A DNA stretch of 38,063 nucleotides from Saprospiraceae bacterium (GCA_027488135.1 JAIYCH010000090.1:1-38063), one strand, 5' to 3'. Counted from the stretch's first letter, positions 22,936-32,301 are shown. Notes: a model not told the origin generated them from the letters alone. Made by a program: numbers and translations.

Positions 22936-25218
22936 TTGCAGAAACTATATCTATTTCTTTTTTTTGCATTCTTAAGTACTTTTGGACGGGCACAGTCCAA
23001 TGAAGGAACCAGGTTTCATCTTGCATTCTTAGAACATATTGATATTGGTAGAAATAATATGGTGGTTATGATTACCTCTAAATTTAATACCTCAGGCACA
23101 GTGGAAATGCCCCTTTTAGGCTGGAAACAATCTTTTTCGGTTACGGCCAATCAGGTTACTATTGTTACCTTACCTAAAACAGCTGAAACCATAGGCTCTG
23201 AAATGGTCTCTTCCAATGGAATATCGATAAGTAGCGAAAAGAATATTAGTGTTTATATGCACCAATATTATAATCAACGATCTGAAGCTTCTATCATTTT
23301 GCCCGACGATGCTTTAGGGACAGAATATTTTGCTATTGCCTATAAAACTTACCAAAGAAGTGGTATAGTTTATCCATCTGAATGCGTCATTGTTGGTGTT
23401 AAAGAGGATACAGAAATTGAAATTACGCTCAGCGACAGAACCAAGGGAGGACGAAATAAAGGGGATAAGATAAATATTAATTTGGGACCTGGTCAAACTT
23501 ATCAGATACAAACGCAACTTGGCAACAGCGAAATAACTGGAACCAGCATAAAAGGGAATAAACCTTTCGCCTTATTTGCTGGCAACACCTGGACTCCTAT
23601 GCCAGACCCTTGTGAAGCCCGGGATAATTTATTGGAGCAGATGTATCCGATTTCAACCTGGGGGAAGGAATTTATCTCTGTTTTAAGTGCTCAGGTTACT
23701 TTTGATGTTTTCAGAATATTAGCGTCGGAGGATGAAACAACCATAAATATTCAAGGTAGCACAAAGGATACTTATAAGTTAAATAAAGGACAATTTATAG
23801 AATATCAAAAGGGAGAATCTACCTATATATCTTCCAATAAACCCATTGCTGTAGCACAGTATAATGTTGGAGGCCAGTGTGGTGGAAATCCTTCTCGTCT
23901 TGGCGATCCTTCCATGGTTTTATTAAATAGTATTGAACAAATAAGGGATACAGTTACCCTTTACAATTCAAATTTCCAACAAATAACTGAGAATTATCTC
24001 AATGTAGTAGCTCTTTCTACTGACATCTCAAAGGTTACACTCGACGGCACACCCTTAGGTAACATTCCAGGAGTCATAGGTACCGTTGCTGGAAATACAA
24101 AATATTCTTTCGCAAGGATAAAGGTAAATGCTGGTTCTCATACCCTCATTTCTAACGGTTGCGGAATGTCTGTAACCGCTTATGGATATGGAAATGCAGA
24201 ATCGTATGCATACAATGGAGGAGCAAGTTTCAAACCTATTAATGCCAGTCCTTTGCCTGAAGGCGGCTGTTTAAATGATTCCATTCTCTTTGACATTGGT
24301 CTGGCAGCGCCAAGGTTTTCTCTTTTTTGGGATTTTGGCAATAAAGATACTTCACGATTAAATGTATTAAAACGCTCCTATAATCAGGTTGGACCGCAGT
24401 ATGTCAAATTAGTTATTAATGATCAGTGTTTAAAAAAACTGGACACCATTAATGGCTTCCTTAATATTACAATTCCTGATACGCTTTCAGTTCCTGATGC
24501 TCTTATTGCCTGCGAAAAGGATACCTTAAAGTTAAGGGTTAACGATAATTTGTCAGAATGGTATCAATGGAATGGTCCAAATGGGTTTGTCAGTATCGAG
24601 AAAAATCCATTGATATCGAATATAAATAAGACTATGTCTGGAAATTATTCCGTTATTGGGTTTTTAGATGGTTGTAATACGCAACCCGCCTTGACAAAAG
24701 TGAGTGTAAAAGTTAATCCAAAGCCATCTTTAGGCGCCGATGCCTTTATTTGCCCTGACGAACCCACTTTTTCCCTTCGACTTCAAGGTGGATTTTTCTC
24801 AAAATATCAATGGCAAGATAAAAGTACCCTCCCCTATTTTGACGTCGACGAGGAGTCAACATACACCGTTCGGGTTTGGGATGAATGGGGGTGTACAGGA
24901 ACAGACTCCATTGTTTTGTCCCGAAAATGTCCAACTAAAGTATATGCACCCACCGCCTTTAGTCCAAATAAAGATGGTTTTAATGATCAATTTTTATTGT
25001 ACGGGAAAGACATTATTTCTTTCGATTTAACCATTGCAGATCGTTGGGGAAATATTGTTTTTAAATCAAATGATATTGAAATGGGCTGGAATGGTCAGTT
25101 TAAAGGAGTCGATTCCGATCCGGGAGTTTATGTCTGGATGGCCACCTTGGAGGGGTATCGGAGAAATGGGAAAACATTTATTGAAACAAAAAGCGGAACT
25201 GTTGCCTTAATCAGGTAA
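22936..25218 (+). CDS. IgGFc-binding-domain surface protein with T9SS type B C-terminal domain
   Basis: A 760-residue protein starting with TTG at 22936; the frame has a stop at 22924 and no ATG before the signal peptide (MQKLYLFLFFAFLSTFGRAQ). An IgGFc-binding-type N-terminal domain covers about residues 22-400 (NEGTRFHLAFLEHI, YMHQYYNQRSEASIILP, PIAVAQYNVGGQCGG). PKD- or Ig-like beta modules follow (about 420-660). The last 90 residues (from APTAFSPNKDGFND, about 672) are the gliding-motility-associated C-terminal domain, i.e. T9SS type B sorting. It should be a cell-surface or secreted adhesin-like protein. The domain is named after human FCGBP; actual IgG binding is not implied. The methyltransferase gene follows after ten bases. 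Confidence 0.88.
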   Translation: MQKLYLFLFFAFLSTFGRAQSNEGTRFHLAFLEHIDIGRNNMVVMITSKFNTSGTVEMPLLGWKQSFSVTANQVTIVTLPKTAETIGSEMVSSNGISISSEKNISVYMHQYYNQRSEASIILPDDALGTEYFAIAYKTYQRSGIVYPSECVIVGVKEDTEIEITLSDRTKGGRNKGDKININLGPGQTYQIQTQLGNSEITGTSIKGNKPFALFAGNTWTPMPDPCEARDNLLEQMYPISTWGKEFISVLSAQVTFDVFRILASEDETTINIQGSTKDTYKLNKGQFIEYQKGESTYISSNKPIAVAQYNVGGQCGGNPSRLGDPSMVLLNSIEQIRDTVTLYNSNFQQITENYLNVVALSTDISKVTLDGTPLGNIPGVIGTVAGNTKYSFARIKVNAGSHTLISNGCGMSVTAYGYGNAESYAYNGGASFKPINASPLPEGGCLNDSILFDIGLAAPRFSLFWDFGNKDTSRLNVLKRSYNQVGPQYVKLVINDQCLKKLDTINGFLNITIPDTLSVPDALIACEKDTLKLRVNDNLSEWYQWNGPNGFVSIEKNPLISNINKTMSGNYSVIGFLDGCNTQPALTKVSVKVNPKPSLGADAFICPDEPTFSLRLQGGFFSKYQWQDKSTLPYFDVDEESTYTVRVWDEWGCTGTDSIVLSRKCPTKVYAPTAFSPNKDGFNDQFLLYGKDIISFDLTIADRWGNIVFKSNDIEMGWNGQFKGVDSDPGVYVWMATLEGYRRNGKTFIETKSGTVALIR

Positions 25219-25228
25219 TTTTGTCCTA

Positions 25229-26050
25229 ATGCATTTACTACAAAAAATAACTTTTTTCTTGTCCTTTTATCAGCGTGCACTGACCATTTATGATGTACAT
25301 TCTCCTTTATTATCTGATATTTTACTTCCCTTGTTTTACGGAAAAAAACTTAAAACAGGAATTATCGAACAACGAAGGAAATGGTTAAGTAAGGACAAAA
25401 GACAAATAAATAAAACCGAATATGGGGCTGGTTCCACTTTACTTAAAGGAAAAAAGCTTTTTGTAAATAAAATGGCTGTAACCAGTCCTGTTTCCTCAAA
25501 AGAAGGCTCCTGGCTTGCCCTTCTTGCCGATAAACAAAATATAAAAACCATATTAGAATTAGGCACCCATTTTGGTCTTTCAGGTGCTTATCTTATTTCT
25601 CTCAATAAAAATGCCCAGTTATTTACTATTGAAGGTTGCCCGGAAACGGCGGCTATAGCGGAAGAAACTTTTGAATTATTAGGAGTAACTGACCGTGTTC
25701 ATCAGCAAATTGGTTCTTTTGACGAAATACTGCCTTCTTTTTTACCTCAATGTCCATCTATAGATTTACTTTTTATAGATGGAAATCACAGGGGGAAACC
25801 CTTAGTTCATTATCTTAATATTTGCTCTCCTTTTCTTTCTGCTAATGGAATAATTATTCTTTCAGACATCTATTGGTCTGAAGACATGAAACAAACCTGG
25901 GATAATATTTACGAAAAGAATACCCAGTTTCATGCTATTGACCTTTTTCACTTTGGCATATTAATACCCCGACAAAATGAAAATTGGGGAAGACATAAGA
26001 TAACTATGCTTGAGTTACATTGGAAACCCTGGCGAATTGGGATAAAATAA
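25229..26050 (+). CDS. Class I SAM-dependent methyltransferase
   Basis: A 273-residue protein. A Rossmann methyltransferase domain occupies about residues 80-240: motif I is ILELGTHFGLSGAYL, the acidic strand-2 end is FTIEGCPE, and DLLFIDGNHRG and IIILSDIYW are later core strands. This resembles the methyltransferase_24 / O-methyltransferase type. An N-terminal basic region of about 70 residues precedes it. The substrate is unknown. It lies ten bases after a T9SS type B surface protein and is probably co-transcribed with it, which might suggest envelope or surface modification, but such pairs can be accidental. Confidence 0.82.
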   Translation: MHLLQKITFFLSFYQRALTIYDVHSPLLSDILLPLFYGKKLKTGIIEQRRKWLSKDKRQINKTEYGAGSTLLKGKKLFVNKMAVTSPVSSKEGSWLALLADKQNIKTILELGTHFGLSGAYLISLNKNAQLFTIEGCPETAAIAEETFELLGVTDRVHQQIGSFDEILPSFLPQCPSIDLLFIDGNHRGKPLVHYLNICSPFLSANGIIILSDIYWSEDMKQTWDNIYEKNTQFHAIDLFHFGILIPRQNENWGRHKITMLELHWKPWRIGIK

Positions 26051-26201
26051 ATTAAAATAGGAAATTTGCTTAAAAATATACCCGATTTTAATGCAGAATC
26101 TAGCTTAATATTTCGGACAAAAAACAAAAATTTAATTTTGATATAAAATCTCCCCTTTTCTGGTTTTGGTTTATACCATGATAATGGTGACTTTTAATGT
26201 A

Positions 26202-26209
26202 TATCTTTG
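26202..26209 (+). promoter_or_regulatory. Possible -7 element before the Rpn gene
   Basis: TATCTTTG fits TAnnTTTG. It lies 14 bases before the ATG at 26224 and inside the longer frame starting at 26197, which supports 26224 as the true start. No correctly spaced TTTG is seen upstream. Confidence 0.35.
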
Positions 26210-26223
26210 AAAAAAATAGCACC

Positions 26224-27039
26224 ATGAAATTTGCCAATGTAACGGATGATATTGCTTTTAGAAAAATTTTTGGGGACGAAAATAAGAAAGTGGTACTCAT
26301 TTCCTTTTTGAATGCAGTACTTTGTCTTGAGGGTGAACACAAGATTACGGATTTGTATTTTCCAAATACCTTCCAACTACCTAAATTCAGAGATGGAAAA
26401 TCTACCATTCTTGACGTAAAAGCAACGGATGAAAGTGGGAGATCCTTTTTAGTAGAAATGCAGGTAGCAGATATAAATGGGTTCAGCAAACGTGTACTTT
26501 ATTATACTTCCCTTGGATATGTCTCCCAAATAGACCGTGGGGTATTTTATGATAAGCTCCGGCCTACCATTTTTATTGGAATTCTTCAATTTAACATGTC
26601 AAATAATGACGAATATATCCATAGACATCAAATTTTGAATGTGGAGACTGGCGAAAGACTATTAATGGATATGGAATTCAATTTTATAGAATTGCCTAAA
26701 TTTAAGTTGGAGTTAAAAGACTTAAATACAGTTTTGGAAAAATGGATTTACTTTATTAAGGAAGCTGAACATTTGAATATTATTCCTGAAAATATGGATG
26801 ATAAAGGATTACAAACTGCGTTTGAATCAGCAAATATCCAAACCTGGACCAAAGCAGAACTTCTGGCCTACGATTATTCTGGCATGAGAGAAACAGATGA
26901 ACGACTAAGAATGGAAAAAGGAATGGAGAAGGGAATGGAAGTAGGAATGGAGAAAGGCAAATTGGAGATTGCTCAAAAAATGAAACTAAGTGGCATGGCA
27001 TCTTCTCTTATCCTGGAACTAACGGGATTGAATCTTTAA
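26224..27039 (+). CDS. Rpn family PD-(D/E)XK nuclease / transposase-like protein
   Basis: With the start at 26224 this is 271 residues. It begins MKFANVTDDIAFRKIFGDE, the usual start of this family in Bacteroidota. The PD-(D/E)XK core is ILDVKATDESGRSFLVEMQV, with Asp, Glu and Gln positions in order. The C-terminal part has EKGME-type repeats (about residues 230-248) before a short helical end, also common in the family. Rpn proteins of E. coli are DNA endonucleases that promote recA-independent recombination, and newer work links some to phage defence. It stands alone between a methyltransferase and a terminator, with no inverted repeats of an insertion sequence. Upstream start 26197 is rejected. 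Confidence 0.9.
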   Translation: MKFANVTDDIAFRKIFGDENKKVVLISFLNAVLCLEGEHKITDLYFPNTFQLPKFRDGKSTILDVKATDESGRSFLVEMQVADINGFSKRVLYYTSLGYVSQIDRGVFYDKLRPTIFIGILQFNMSNNDEYIHRHQILNVETGERLLMDMEFNFIELPKFKLELKDLNTVLEKWIYFIKEAEHLNIIPENMDDKGLQTAFESANIQTWTKAELLAYDYSGMRETDERLRMEKGMEKGMEVGMEKGKLEIAQKMKLSGMASSLILELTGLNL

Positions 27040-27055
27040 TCCAATCATAAAGGTA

Positions 27056-27096
27056 GAAGGTGGGTTTATTATTATACCCACCTTCAATATTCGTTT
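27056..27096 (+). terminator. Rho-independent terminator after the Rpn gene
   Basis: GAAGGTGGGT (27056-27065) pairs perfectly with ACCCACCTTC (27076-27085) around a ten-base AT loop. AATATTCGTTTTTT follows, so the T tract is about eight bases from the stem. It lies between convergent genes ending at 27039 and 27098 and may serve both. Confidence 0.75.
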
Positions 27097-27097
27097 T

Positions 27098-29239
27098 TTA
27101 TTTCTTCAAGTACTTCACTGGCACATTCATATTATAAAAGGTAAATGCCCATTTGTCAGCTTGTTCGTCAATTATTTTTGCCGTAGGTTTTCCAGCGCCA
27201 TGACCAGCATTAGTCTCAATGCGTATCAAAACGGGTGAATCTCCTTTGTGTGCTTTTTGTAAACGAGCAGCAAATTTGAATGAGTGTGCAGGTACAACCC
27301 TATCGTCATGGTCTGCCGTGGTAACTAATGTAGCGGGATAAGTAACACCTTCTTTCAAATTATGGTAAGGAGAATAACCTTTCAAATAGTTAAACATCTC
27401 CGGGCTGTCTTGTGCCGTTCCATAATCAAAAGCCCATCCGGCCCCCGCTGTAAACTGATGGTAACGCAACATATCTAATACACCAACCGCTGGGAGTGCC
27501 ACTTTAAATAAATCAGGACGTTGTGTCATGGCAGCTCCAACTAATAAGCCACCATTTGAACCTCCACTAATGGCTAAAAACTCCTTTGCTGTGTATTTTT
27601 CTCTGATCAAATATTCCGCTGCCGCAATAAAATCATCAAAAACGTTCTGCTTACGCATTTTTGTACCTTGTATATGCCAGTCTTCCCCATATTCTCCGCC
27701 ACCACGCAAATTGGCCACGGCATAAACACCACCATTTTCCATCCAAACGATATTCGATGTGCTGAAACCTGGCGTTAAACTGATGTTGAATCCTCCGTAT
27801 CCATAAAGTAAGGTCGGATTTTTTCCATTTAGAACCAATCCCTTTTTATAGGTGATAATCAAGGGAACTTTTGTACCATCTTTCGATGTATAAAAAATTT
27901 GCTTAGATTCAAAATCGGCAGGATTGAAATCGACCTTGCTTTCTTTATAAATGGATGACTTTCCTGTTTTAACGTCTAAAGAATAAATAGTAGCTGGTTG
28001 CGTATATGAAGTGAAAGTAAAATAAAGGACAGGATCTTTCCATTTTCCTGAAAATCCTGACGCAGTGCCCTTTCCTGGCAAAGAAATAGTGCGCACCACC
28101 TTTCCATTGAGGTCAACTTGTTCAACTAAAGAGAGGGCATCTTTAAGATAAGAAGCGAAGAAATAGCCACCACCGGTGGATATACTTAAAGGTTCTTTTC
28201 TTTCAGAAATGACGTCTGTCCAATTTTCAGGCGCAGGATTAGAAGCCTTTACTTTGACTAAGCGCCCGTTTGGTGCATTCAAAGTTGTATAGATAAATAA
28301 CCACTCACCTTCCGAAAGAACTACTTGATGCTCTTTCTCGAAATTATCCACTACCTGAACAATAGGTGAATTCTTATCTTTTAAACTTTTGATATACAAC
28401 TCATTACCTGAAGTAGATACAGCAGCTGTAATAACGAGAAATTGCTGATCCTCTGTTACAAACCCACCAATGTATCTTCTTGGCGTTTTCTCGCCACCAA
28501 AAACAAGCTGATCCCCCGATTGAGCAGTACCCAATTTATGATAGAATAATTTGTGGTATTGTGTTTTTCCAGACAAAGCACTTCCCTCCTTTGGTTTGTC
28601 ATAAGAACTGTAGTAAAAGCCCTCCGAACCTTTCCATGCCAGCCCAGAGAATTTCACATCCAGTAAGGTATCCTCCAGCATATTTTTAGACGTAGCGTCC
28701 AAAACAATAACCTTTCTCCAATCGGAACCGCCTTCCGATATTTGATAAGCAGCACGGGTTCCGTCCAAGGAAAAATCGATACCTGCAAGAGAAGTTGTTC
28801 CATCTGTTGAAAAATCATTTGGATTTAAGAAAACCTCAGGTGTATTTTCCCCTTTTTGCCTATACAAGACATACTGATTTTGCAGTCCATCATTTTTATA
28901 AAAATAGGTGTAATCGCCTTCTTTAAAAGGAGCAGAATATTTTTCATAATCCCATAATTTGGCAAGTCTTTCTCTGATAGCACTACGGAAGGGAATTTTA
29001 TTAAGGTAATCGAAAGACACCTCATTTTGACTTTTCACCCACTCCCCTGTTTCCGTCGAACGGTCATCTTCTAACCAGCGATAAGGATCTGGGACGATGC
29101 TATCAAAATAATTATCAGTATGATCAATGGTTTTTGTTTCCGGATAATTTACTTTCATCAAAGGTAAAGGCTTTTTGTCGGACTTATTGCAAGAGAGAGC
29201 GACAAGACCTAAGGTAATGAAAAAAAATAAATGTTTCAT
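27098..29239 (-). CDS. Prolyl oligopeptidase (S9A), lipoprotein
   Basis: A 713-residue enzyme that cleaves short peptides after proline. An N-terminal lipoprotein signal ends in LVALSC (Cys17). A beta-propeller (about residues 90-440) and an alpha/beta-hydrolase domain follow. The catalytic residues are visible: Ser561 in SGGSNGG, an Asp in ADHDDRVVP (about 646) and His680 in NAGHGAG. Length and domain order are normal for the family. It is probably anchored in a membrane facing the periplasm. It is the last gene of a minus-strand run with Gfo/Idh/MocA (15-base gap from the upstream stop), DUF1080 and NTF2-fold genes. A shared function with those sugar-related genes is not obvious. Confidence 0.94.
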   Translation of the reverse strand: MKHLFFFITLGLVALSCNKSDKKPLPLMKVNYPETKTIDHTDNYFDSIVPDPYRWLEDDRSTETGEWVKSQNEVSFDYLNKIPFRSAIRERLAKLWDYEKYSAPFKEGDYTYFYKNDGLQNQYVLYRQKGENTPEVFLNPNDFSTDGTTSLAGIDFSLDGTRAAYQISEGGSDWRKVIVLDATSKNMLEDTLLDVKFSGLAWKGSEGFYYSSYDKPKEGSALSGKTQYHKLFYHKLGTAQSGDQLVFGGEKTPRRYIGGFVTEDQQFLVITAAVSTSGNELYIKSLKDKNSPIVQVVDNFEKEHQVVLSEGEWLFIYTTLNAPNGRLVKVKASNPAPENWTDVISERKEPLSISTGGGYFFASYLKDALSLVEQVDLNGKVVRTISLPGKGTASGFSGKWKDPVLYFTFTSYTQPATIYSLDVKTGKSSIYKESKVDFNPADFESKQIFYTSKDGTKVPLIITYKKGLVLNGKNPTLLYGYGGFNISLTPGFSTSNIVWMENGGVYAVANLRGGGEYGEDWHIQGTKMRKQNVFDDFIAAAEYLIREKYTAKEFLAISGGSNGGLLVGAAMTQRPDLFKVALPAVGVLDMLRYHQFTAGAGWAFDYGTAQDSPEMFNYLKGYSPYHNLKEGVTYPATLVTTADHDDRVVPAHSFKFAARLQKAHKGDSPVLIRIETNAGHGAGKPTAKIIDEQADKWAFTFYNMNVPVKYLKK

Positions 29240-29254
29240 AATTAATAATTTAGC

Positions 29255-30400
29255 TTACATTTTAATCCATTCACCTTTTGAAGCAACCACCTTTTCAACA
29301 AAATTCATACCTCTCAAACCGTCCTCAATGGAAGGAAAATCAGTATAAAGAGGATCAACTTCTTCGCCAGATAACCTGGCTTGAATACAAAAAGCAAAAT
29401 TTCTATAAATATTGGCAAAAGCTTCAAGATAACCTTCAGGATGACCTGCCGGAATGCGGGTATGCGCTATGGCTTCTCGTTCTAACCCTGCCCAACCTGT
29501 TCTGTAAATAGTTGATGGCTTATCTTGATACATCACCGTAAGCGTATTGGGTTCCATTTGTCGCCAGGCAATGCCCCCTTTTTCACCATACACTCTGATA
29601 TTTAGATTGTTTTCTTCACCGTTACAAATTTGGCTGGCATGCAGAACCCCTTTAGCCCCATTTTCGAAGTGAAGAAGGACATTTCCATCATCGTCTAATT
29701 TTCTCCCGGGCACAAAAATGCTAAGATCAGCGCACATTTCACTAATTTTCAAACCAGTGATATACTCTGCCAGATTTTCAGCGTGGGTGCCAATATCGCC
29801 CATTGAACCTGCTGCCCCCGACTGATTTGGGTCTGTACGCCAGATGGCTTGTTTAGCGCTTGCATCGGCCTCTAAAAGGGTAGATAACCATCCCTGAGGA
29901 TATTCAACAACCACTTTCCGAATGACACCTAATTCCCCTTTGCGAATCATGGCTTTAGCCTGTTTCACCATTGGGTAACCTGTATAATTATGGGTTAGAG
30001 CAAAAATGAGACCTGTTTTATTGACTAAATCGACCAATTCTTCAGCCTCTTTTTTAGACAAACACAAAGGTTTATCACAAACCACATGAAAACCATTTTC
30101 GAGCGCCATTTTTGCTGGTCCAAAATGCATGTGATTCGGAGTAACGATAGAAACGAAGTCCATACGAACACCGACCGGAAGTTCCTTTTCAGTTAAAATC
30201 ATTTGACTGTAGGAATCATACACCCTATCCTCTGGCAAATAAAGGTCCTGACCTGAAAGTCGAGATTTTTCAGAATCACTGCTAAAAGCACCGCAAACTA
30301 AGTCAATATGGCCATCTAAGGCAGCTGCCATTCTATGAACTCCGCCTATAAAAGCACCTCGACCACCGCCGACCATGCCCATTCTTATTTTTCTGCGCAT
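29255..30400 (-). CDS. Gfo/Idh/MocA family dehydrogenase
   Basis: With the ATG at 30400 this is 381 residues; a TTG two codons earlier is possible. The Rossmann domain begins RMGMVGGGRGAFIGGVHR, a dinucleotide-binding glycine motif with the GGGRGAFIG variant common in Bacteroidota. The catalytic Lys is in VVCDKPLC (Asp instead of the usual Glu of EKP), and MGDIGTHAENL is the conserved active-site stretch. It probably oxidises or reduces a sugar or cyclitol hydroxyl with NAD(P). No signal peptide is seen, so it is cytoplasmic. It lies 27 bases from the DUF1080 gene with this start; the two families together suggest keto-sugar chemistry. Confidence 0.92.
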   Translation of the reverse strand: MRRKIRMGMVGGGRGAFIGGVHRMAAALDGHIDLVCGAFSSDSEKSRLSGQDLYLPEDRVYDSYSQMILTEKELPVGVRMDFVSIVTPNHMHFGPAKMALENGFHVVCDKPLCLSKKEAEELVDLVNKTGLIFALTHNYTGYPMVKQAKAMIRKGELGVIRKVVVEYPQGWLSTLLEADASAKQAIWRTDPNQSGAAGSMGDIGTHAENLAEYITGLKISEMCADLSIFVPGRKLDDDGNVLLHFENGAKGVLHASQICNGEENNLNIRVYGEKGGIAWRQMEPNTLTVMYQDKPSTIYRTGWAGLEREAIAHTRIPAGHPEGYLEAFANIYRNFAFCIQARLSGEEVDPLYTDFPSIEDGLRGMNFVEKVVASKGEWIKM

Positions 30401-30427
30401 ACGCAAATTATTTTAAAGAATAAAAAA

Positions 30428-31186
30428 TTACAAACTGCGAATTTTAATATTACGGAACCAAACGGCATCACCATGATCTTGAAGGCCAATTTTACCAATG
30501 AGCGCCTTACCCCAATCTTTTTGGTTTTTCCATTTACTTTTTGCTACAATAGCATTTATTTCATCAGAACCCAGCGTCAATTTAATCTGTCTTACGCCAT
30601 TTTGCCATTGTTCCAATTTATACCCTTTCATAATAATTTTTACTGAATTCCACTCACCTGCAGGTTTCACATTTTCCGATTTACTAGCCATTACATCATA
30701 AAAATCACCAGAACGATGGGTAATAATTTTAGCGTCTGGGTGACATTTATTATCCAGCACCTGCATTTCAGGTCCTGTTAAATAGGGTTGTTTATATTTC
30801 GGATCCTCTACAATACGGTACATGATACCACTATTACCACAATCTGAAATTTTCCATTCTACGGAAAACTCAAAGTCATCATAGTCTTCTAAAGTGACTA
30901 AATCACCTTTAGCAATATCACTTCTGCCCTTTTTTGCATCAAGAAATATAGCTCCATCCTTCACGCCCCAGCTAGTGGCCATATCTGTTCGGTTGTATGT
31001 TTTCCAACCGGTCAGCGTAGAACCATCGAACAATAATTTCCAGCCTTTCTTAATTTCTGCCGGAGTGAGTTTATTGAGCATCGCGTCATTTGCGTTATTT
31101 GACTGTGCAACAGCAAAATGAACAGAAAAAAAGGTTAGAAAAACAAATCCTAATAAAATAGTTTTTCTTGAAAGAAGATAATTCAT
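30428..31186 (-). CDS. DUF1080 protein (3-keto-disaccharide hydrolase family), exported
   Basis: A 252-residue protein with a signal peptide (about residues 1-27, ending VAQS). A DUF1080 beta-sandwich follows, with the family start GWKLLFDGSTLTGWKTY, then DFEFSVEWKISDCGNSGIMYR and the ending HGDAVWFRNIKIR. This concanavalin-like fold is now named 3-keto-disaccharide hydrolase after Bacteroides enzymes that cleave 3-keto-glycosides. It is probably periplasmic. It lies directly upstream of a Gfo/Idh/MocA dehydrogenase, the usual partner in such pathways. The actual glycoside is unknown. Confidence 0.9.
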   Translation of the reverse strand: MNYLLSRKTILLGFVFLTFFSVHFAVAQSNNANDAMLNKLTPAEIKKGWKLLFDGSTLTGWKTYNRTDMATSWGVKDGAIFLDAKKGRSDIAKGDLVTLEDYDDFEFSVEWKISDCGNSGIMYRIVEDPKYKQPYLTGPEMQVLDNKCHPDAKIITHRSGDFYDVMASKSENVKPAGEWNSVKIIMKGYKLEQWQNGVRQIKLTLGSDEINAIVAKSKWKNQKDWGKALIGKIGLQDHGDAVWFRNIKIRSL

Positions 31187-31218
31187 AACATATAAGGTTT
31201 TAAGATTTAAAATGTCAG

Positions 31219-32100
31219 TTATTTTGGTTTGGTTAATTCAATAAAAGGTTTTATCAAATCATTTGGAACCGTTACAGAAAGCTGATAATGATTAATTTTC
31301 CACCCGGAAGGGGTATCTATTAGCACGCCTGTTGCTCTACATGGCCCCATCCAGGTAACGAGAAGTTCATCCCACCATGCTGTGTTACCATCTTTAGAAA
31401 TAGTAATGTTTCGTTGACTGGCAGAAAAATCCCAGGCAACCTCTCTTTCAAATGCAAAGGCAGACCAGCGTTTAAAGGTATCCCTCATCCAGCGTTCTGT
31501 CGTATCGGTACCTATATAAATGGCATCGGGTGTCATCATACCAAAAAAGGTCTCCTCATCAGCTGTTGATGCTGCTTTATGCCATTTAGTAACCATATCA
31601 TCTAAATATTGAGGTAATACTTCAGGTTTTACAGGTACACCCATTCTACAATTAACCTTTTGACGGGTATCTGTAATTTGTAATATTTTCCAACCTCCAT
31701 TCATTTTTACCAATTGAAAAGTATTGGTACCACAATGACTGAATTGATTGCCAACATAAAATGAATATGGAGTCCAAACGGAAGCCAAGCTCCCGTCTAT
31801 TTGTATTTTATAAGACCAGATACGTTCATCTAATGGCCCTTCCTTTCTGGGCGTACCGACACTTTTTAAAAAATTTTCAACATTGGTTGACTGTACCACA
31901 GGCACACCTGATTTATCTGCTGCGATGGTCATCAATCTCATTTCAGGATGAAAAACCTGGTGGACCCTTGCGCTATCCGCATTATACATCCCTTCAAACA
32001 TATCAATAATTGCCTTTCTTACCAATATCTCTTCGGTTGAAGACTGGCAAAAAATCTGCAAATAGTATAGAGAAAAACAAATGGACAATATATATTTCAT
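31219..32100 (-). CDS. Exported protein with two NTF2-like (SnoaL/lumazine-binding type) domains
   Basis: A 293-residue protein with a signal peptide (about residues 1-18, ending FCQS). Domain 1 (about 20-150) starts with a helix EILVRKAIIDMFEGMYNADS and ends WKILQITDTRQKV. Domain 2 (about 165-285) repeats the plan: a helix MVTKWHKAASTADEETFFGMM, ending WKINHYQLSVTVPND. Both resemble NTF2-fold domains found in Bacteroidota proteins annotated as nuclear transport factor 2 family or putative lumazine-binding. No catalytic residues can be named. It is first in the minus-strand run leading through DUF1080 and the dehydrogenase to the peptidase. Confidence 0.75.
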   Translation of the reverse strand: MKYILSICFSLYYLQIFCQSSTEEILVRKAIIDMFEGMYNADSARVHQVFHPEMRLMTIAADKSGVPVVQSTNVENFLKSVGTPRKEGPLDERIWSYKIQIDGSLASVWTPYSFYVGNQFSHCGTNTFQLVKMNGGWKILQITDTRQKVNCRMGVPVKPEVLPQYLDDMVTKWHKAASTADEETFFGMMTPDAIYIGTDTTERWMRDTFKRWSAFAFEREVAWDFSASQRNITISKDGNTAWWDELLVTWMGPCRATGVLIDTPSGWKINHYQLSVTVPNDLIKPFIELTKPK

Positions 32101-32211
32101 AGTGATTTCAAAAGTTTGCTTGTTTATGAAATTGAAAAAATCTAAAGTAAGCGTTTGTTGTCAAAAATAATAGCTTATTAACTATTAATTTTTATGTAAC
32201 ATTGTTAGCCC

Positions 32212-32244
32212 TTTGACCGTTACAATGAACATAAAGTAAATTTT
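32212..32244 (+). promoter_or_regulatory. Possible promoter before the DUF3089 gene
   Basis: TTTG (32212-32215) and TAAATTTT (32237-32244, one mismatch to TAnnTTTG) are 21 bases apart. The pair lies 57 bases before the ATG at 32302 in the divergent spacer. Confidence 0.4.
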
Positions 32245-32301
32245 CTGTTTCTTTCTACCAATAAATTATCATGGTTGAAGGTTATATTTAAAAAGGGAAC
32301 T

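Noticed and set aside
26197-26223. Earlier ATG of the Rpn gene
   Set aside because: A possible promoter element (26202-26209) lies inside it, and the family start fits the ATG at 26224.
26224-27039. Rpn gene as part of an insertion sequence
   Set aside because: No terminal inverted repeats or target-site duplication were seen around it; Rpn genes are usually stand-alone.
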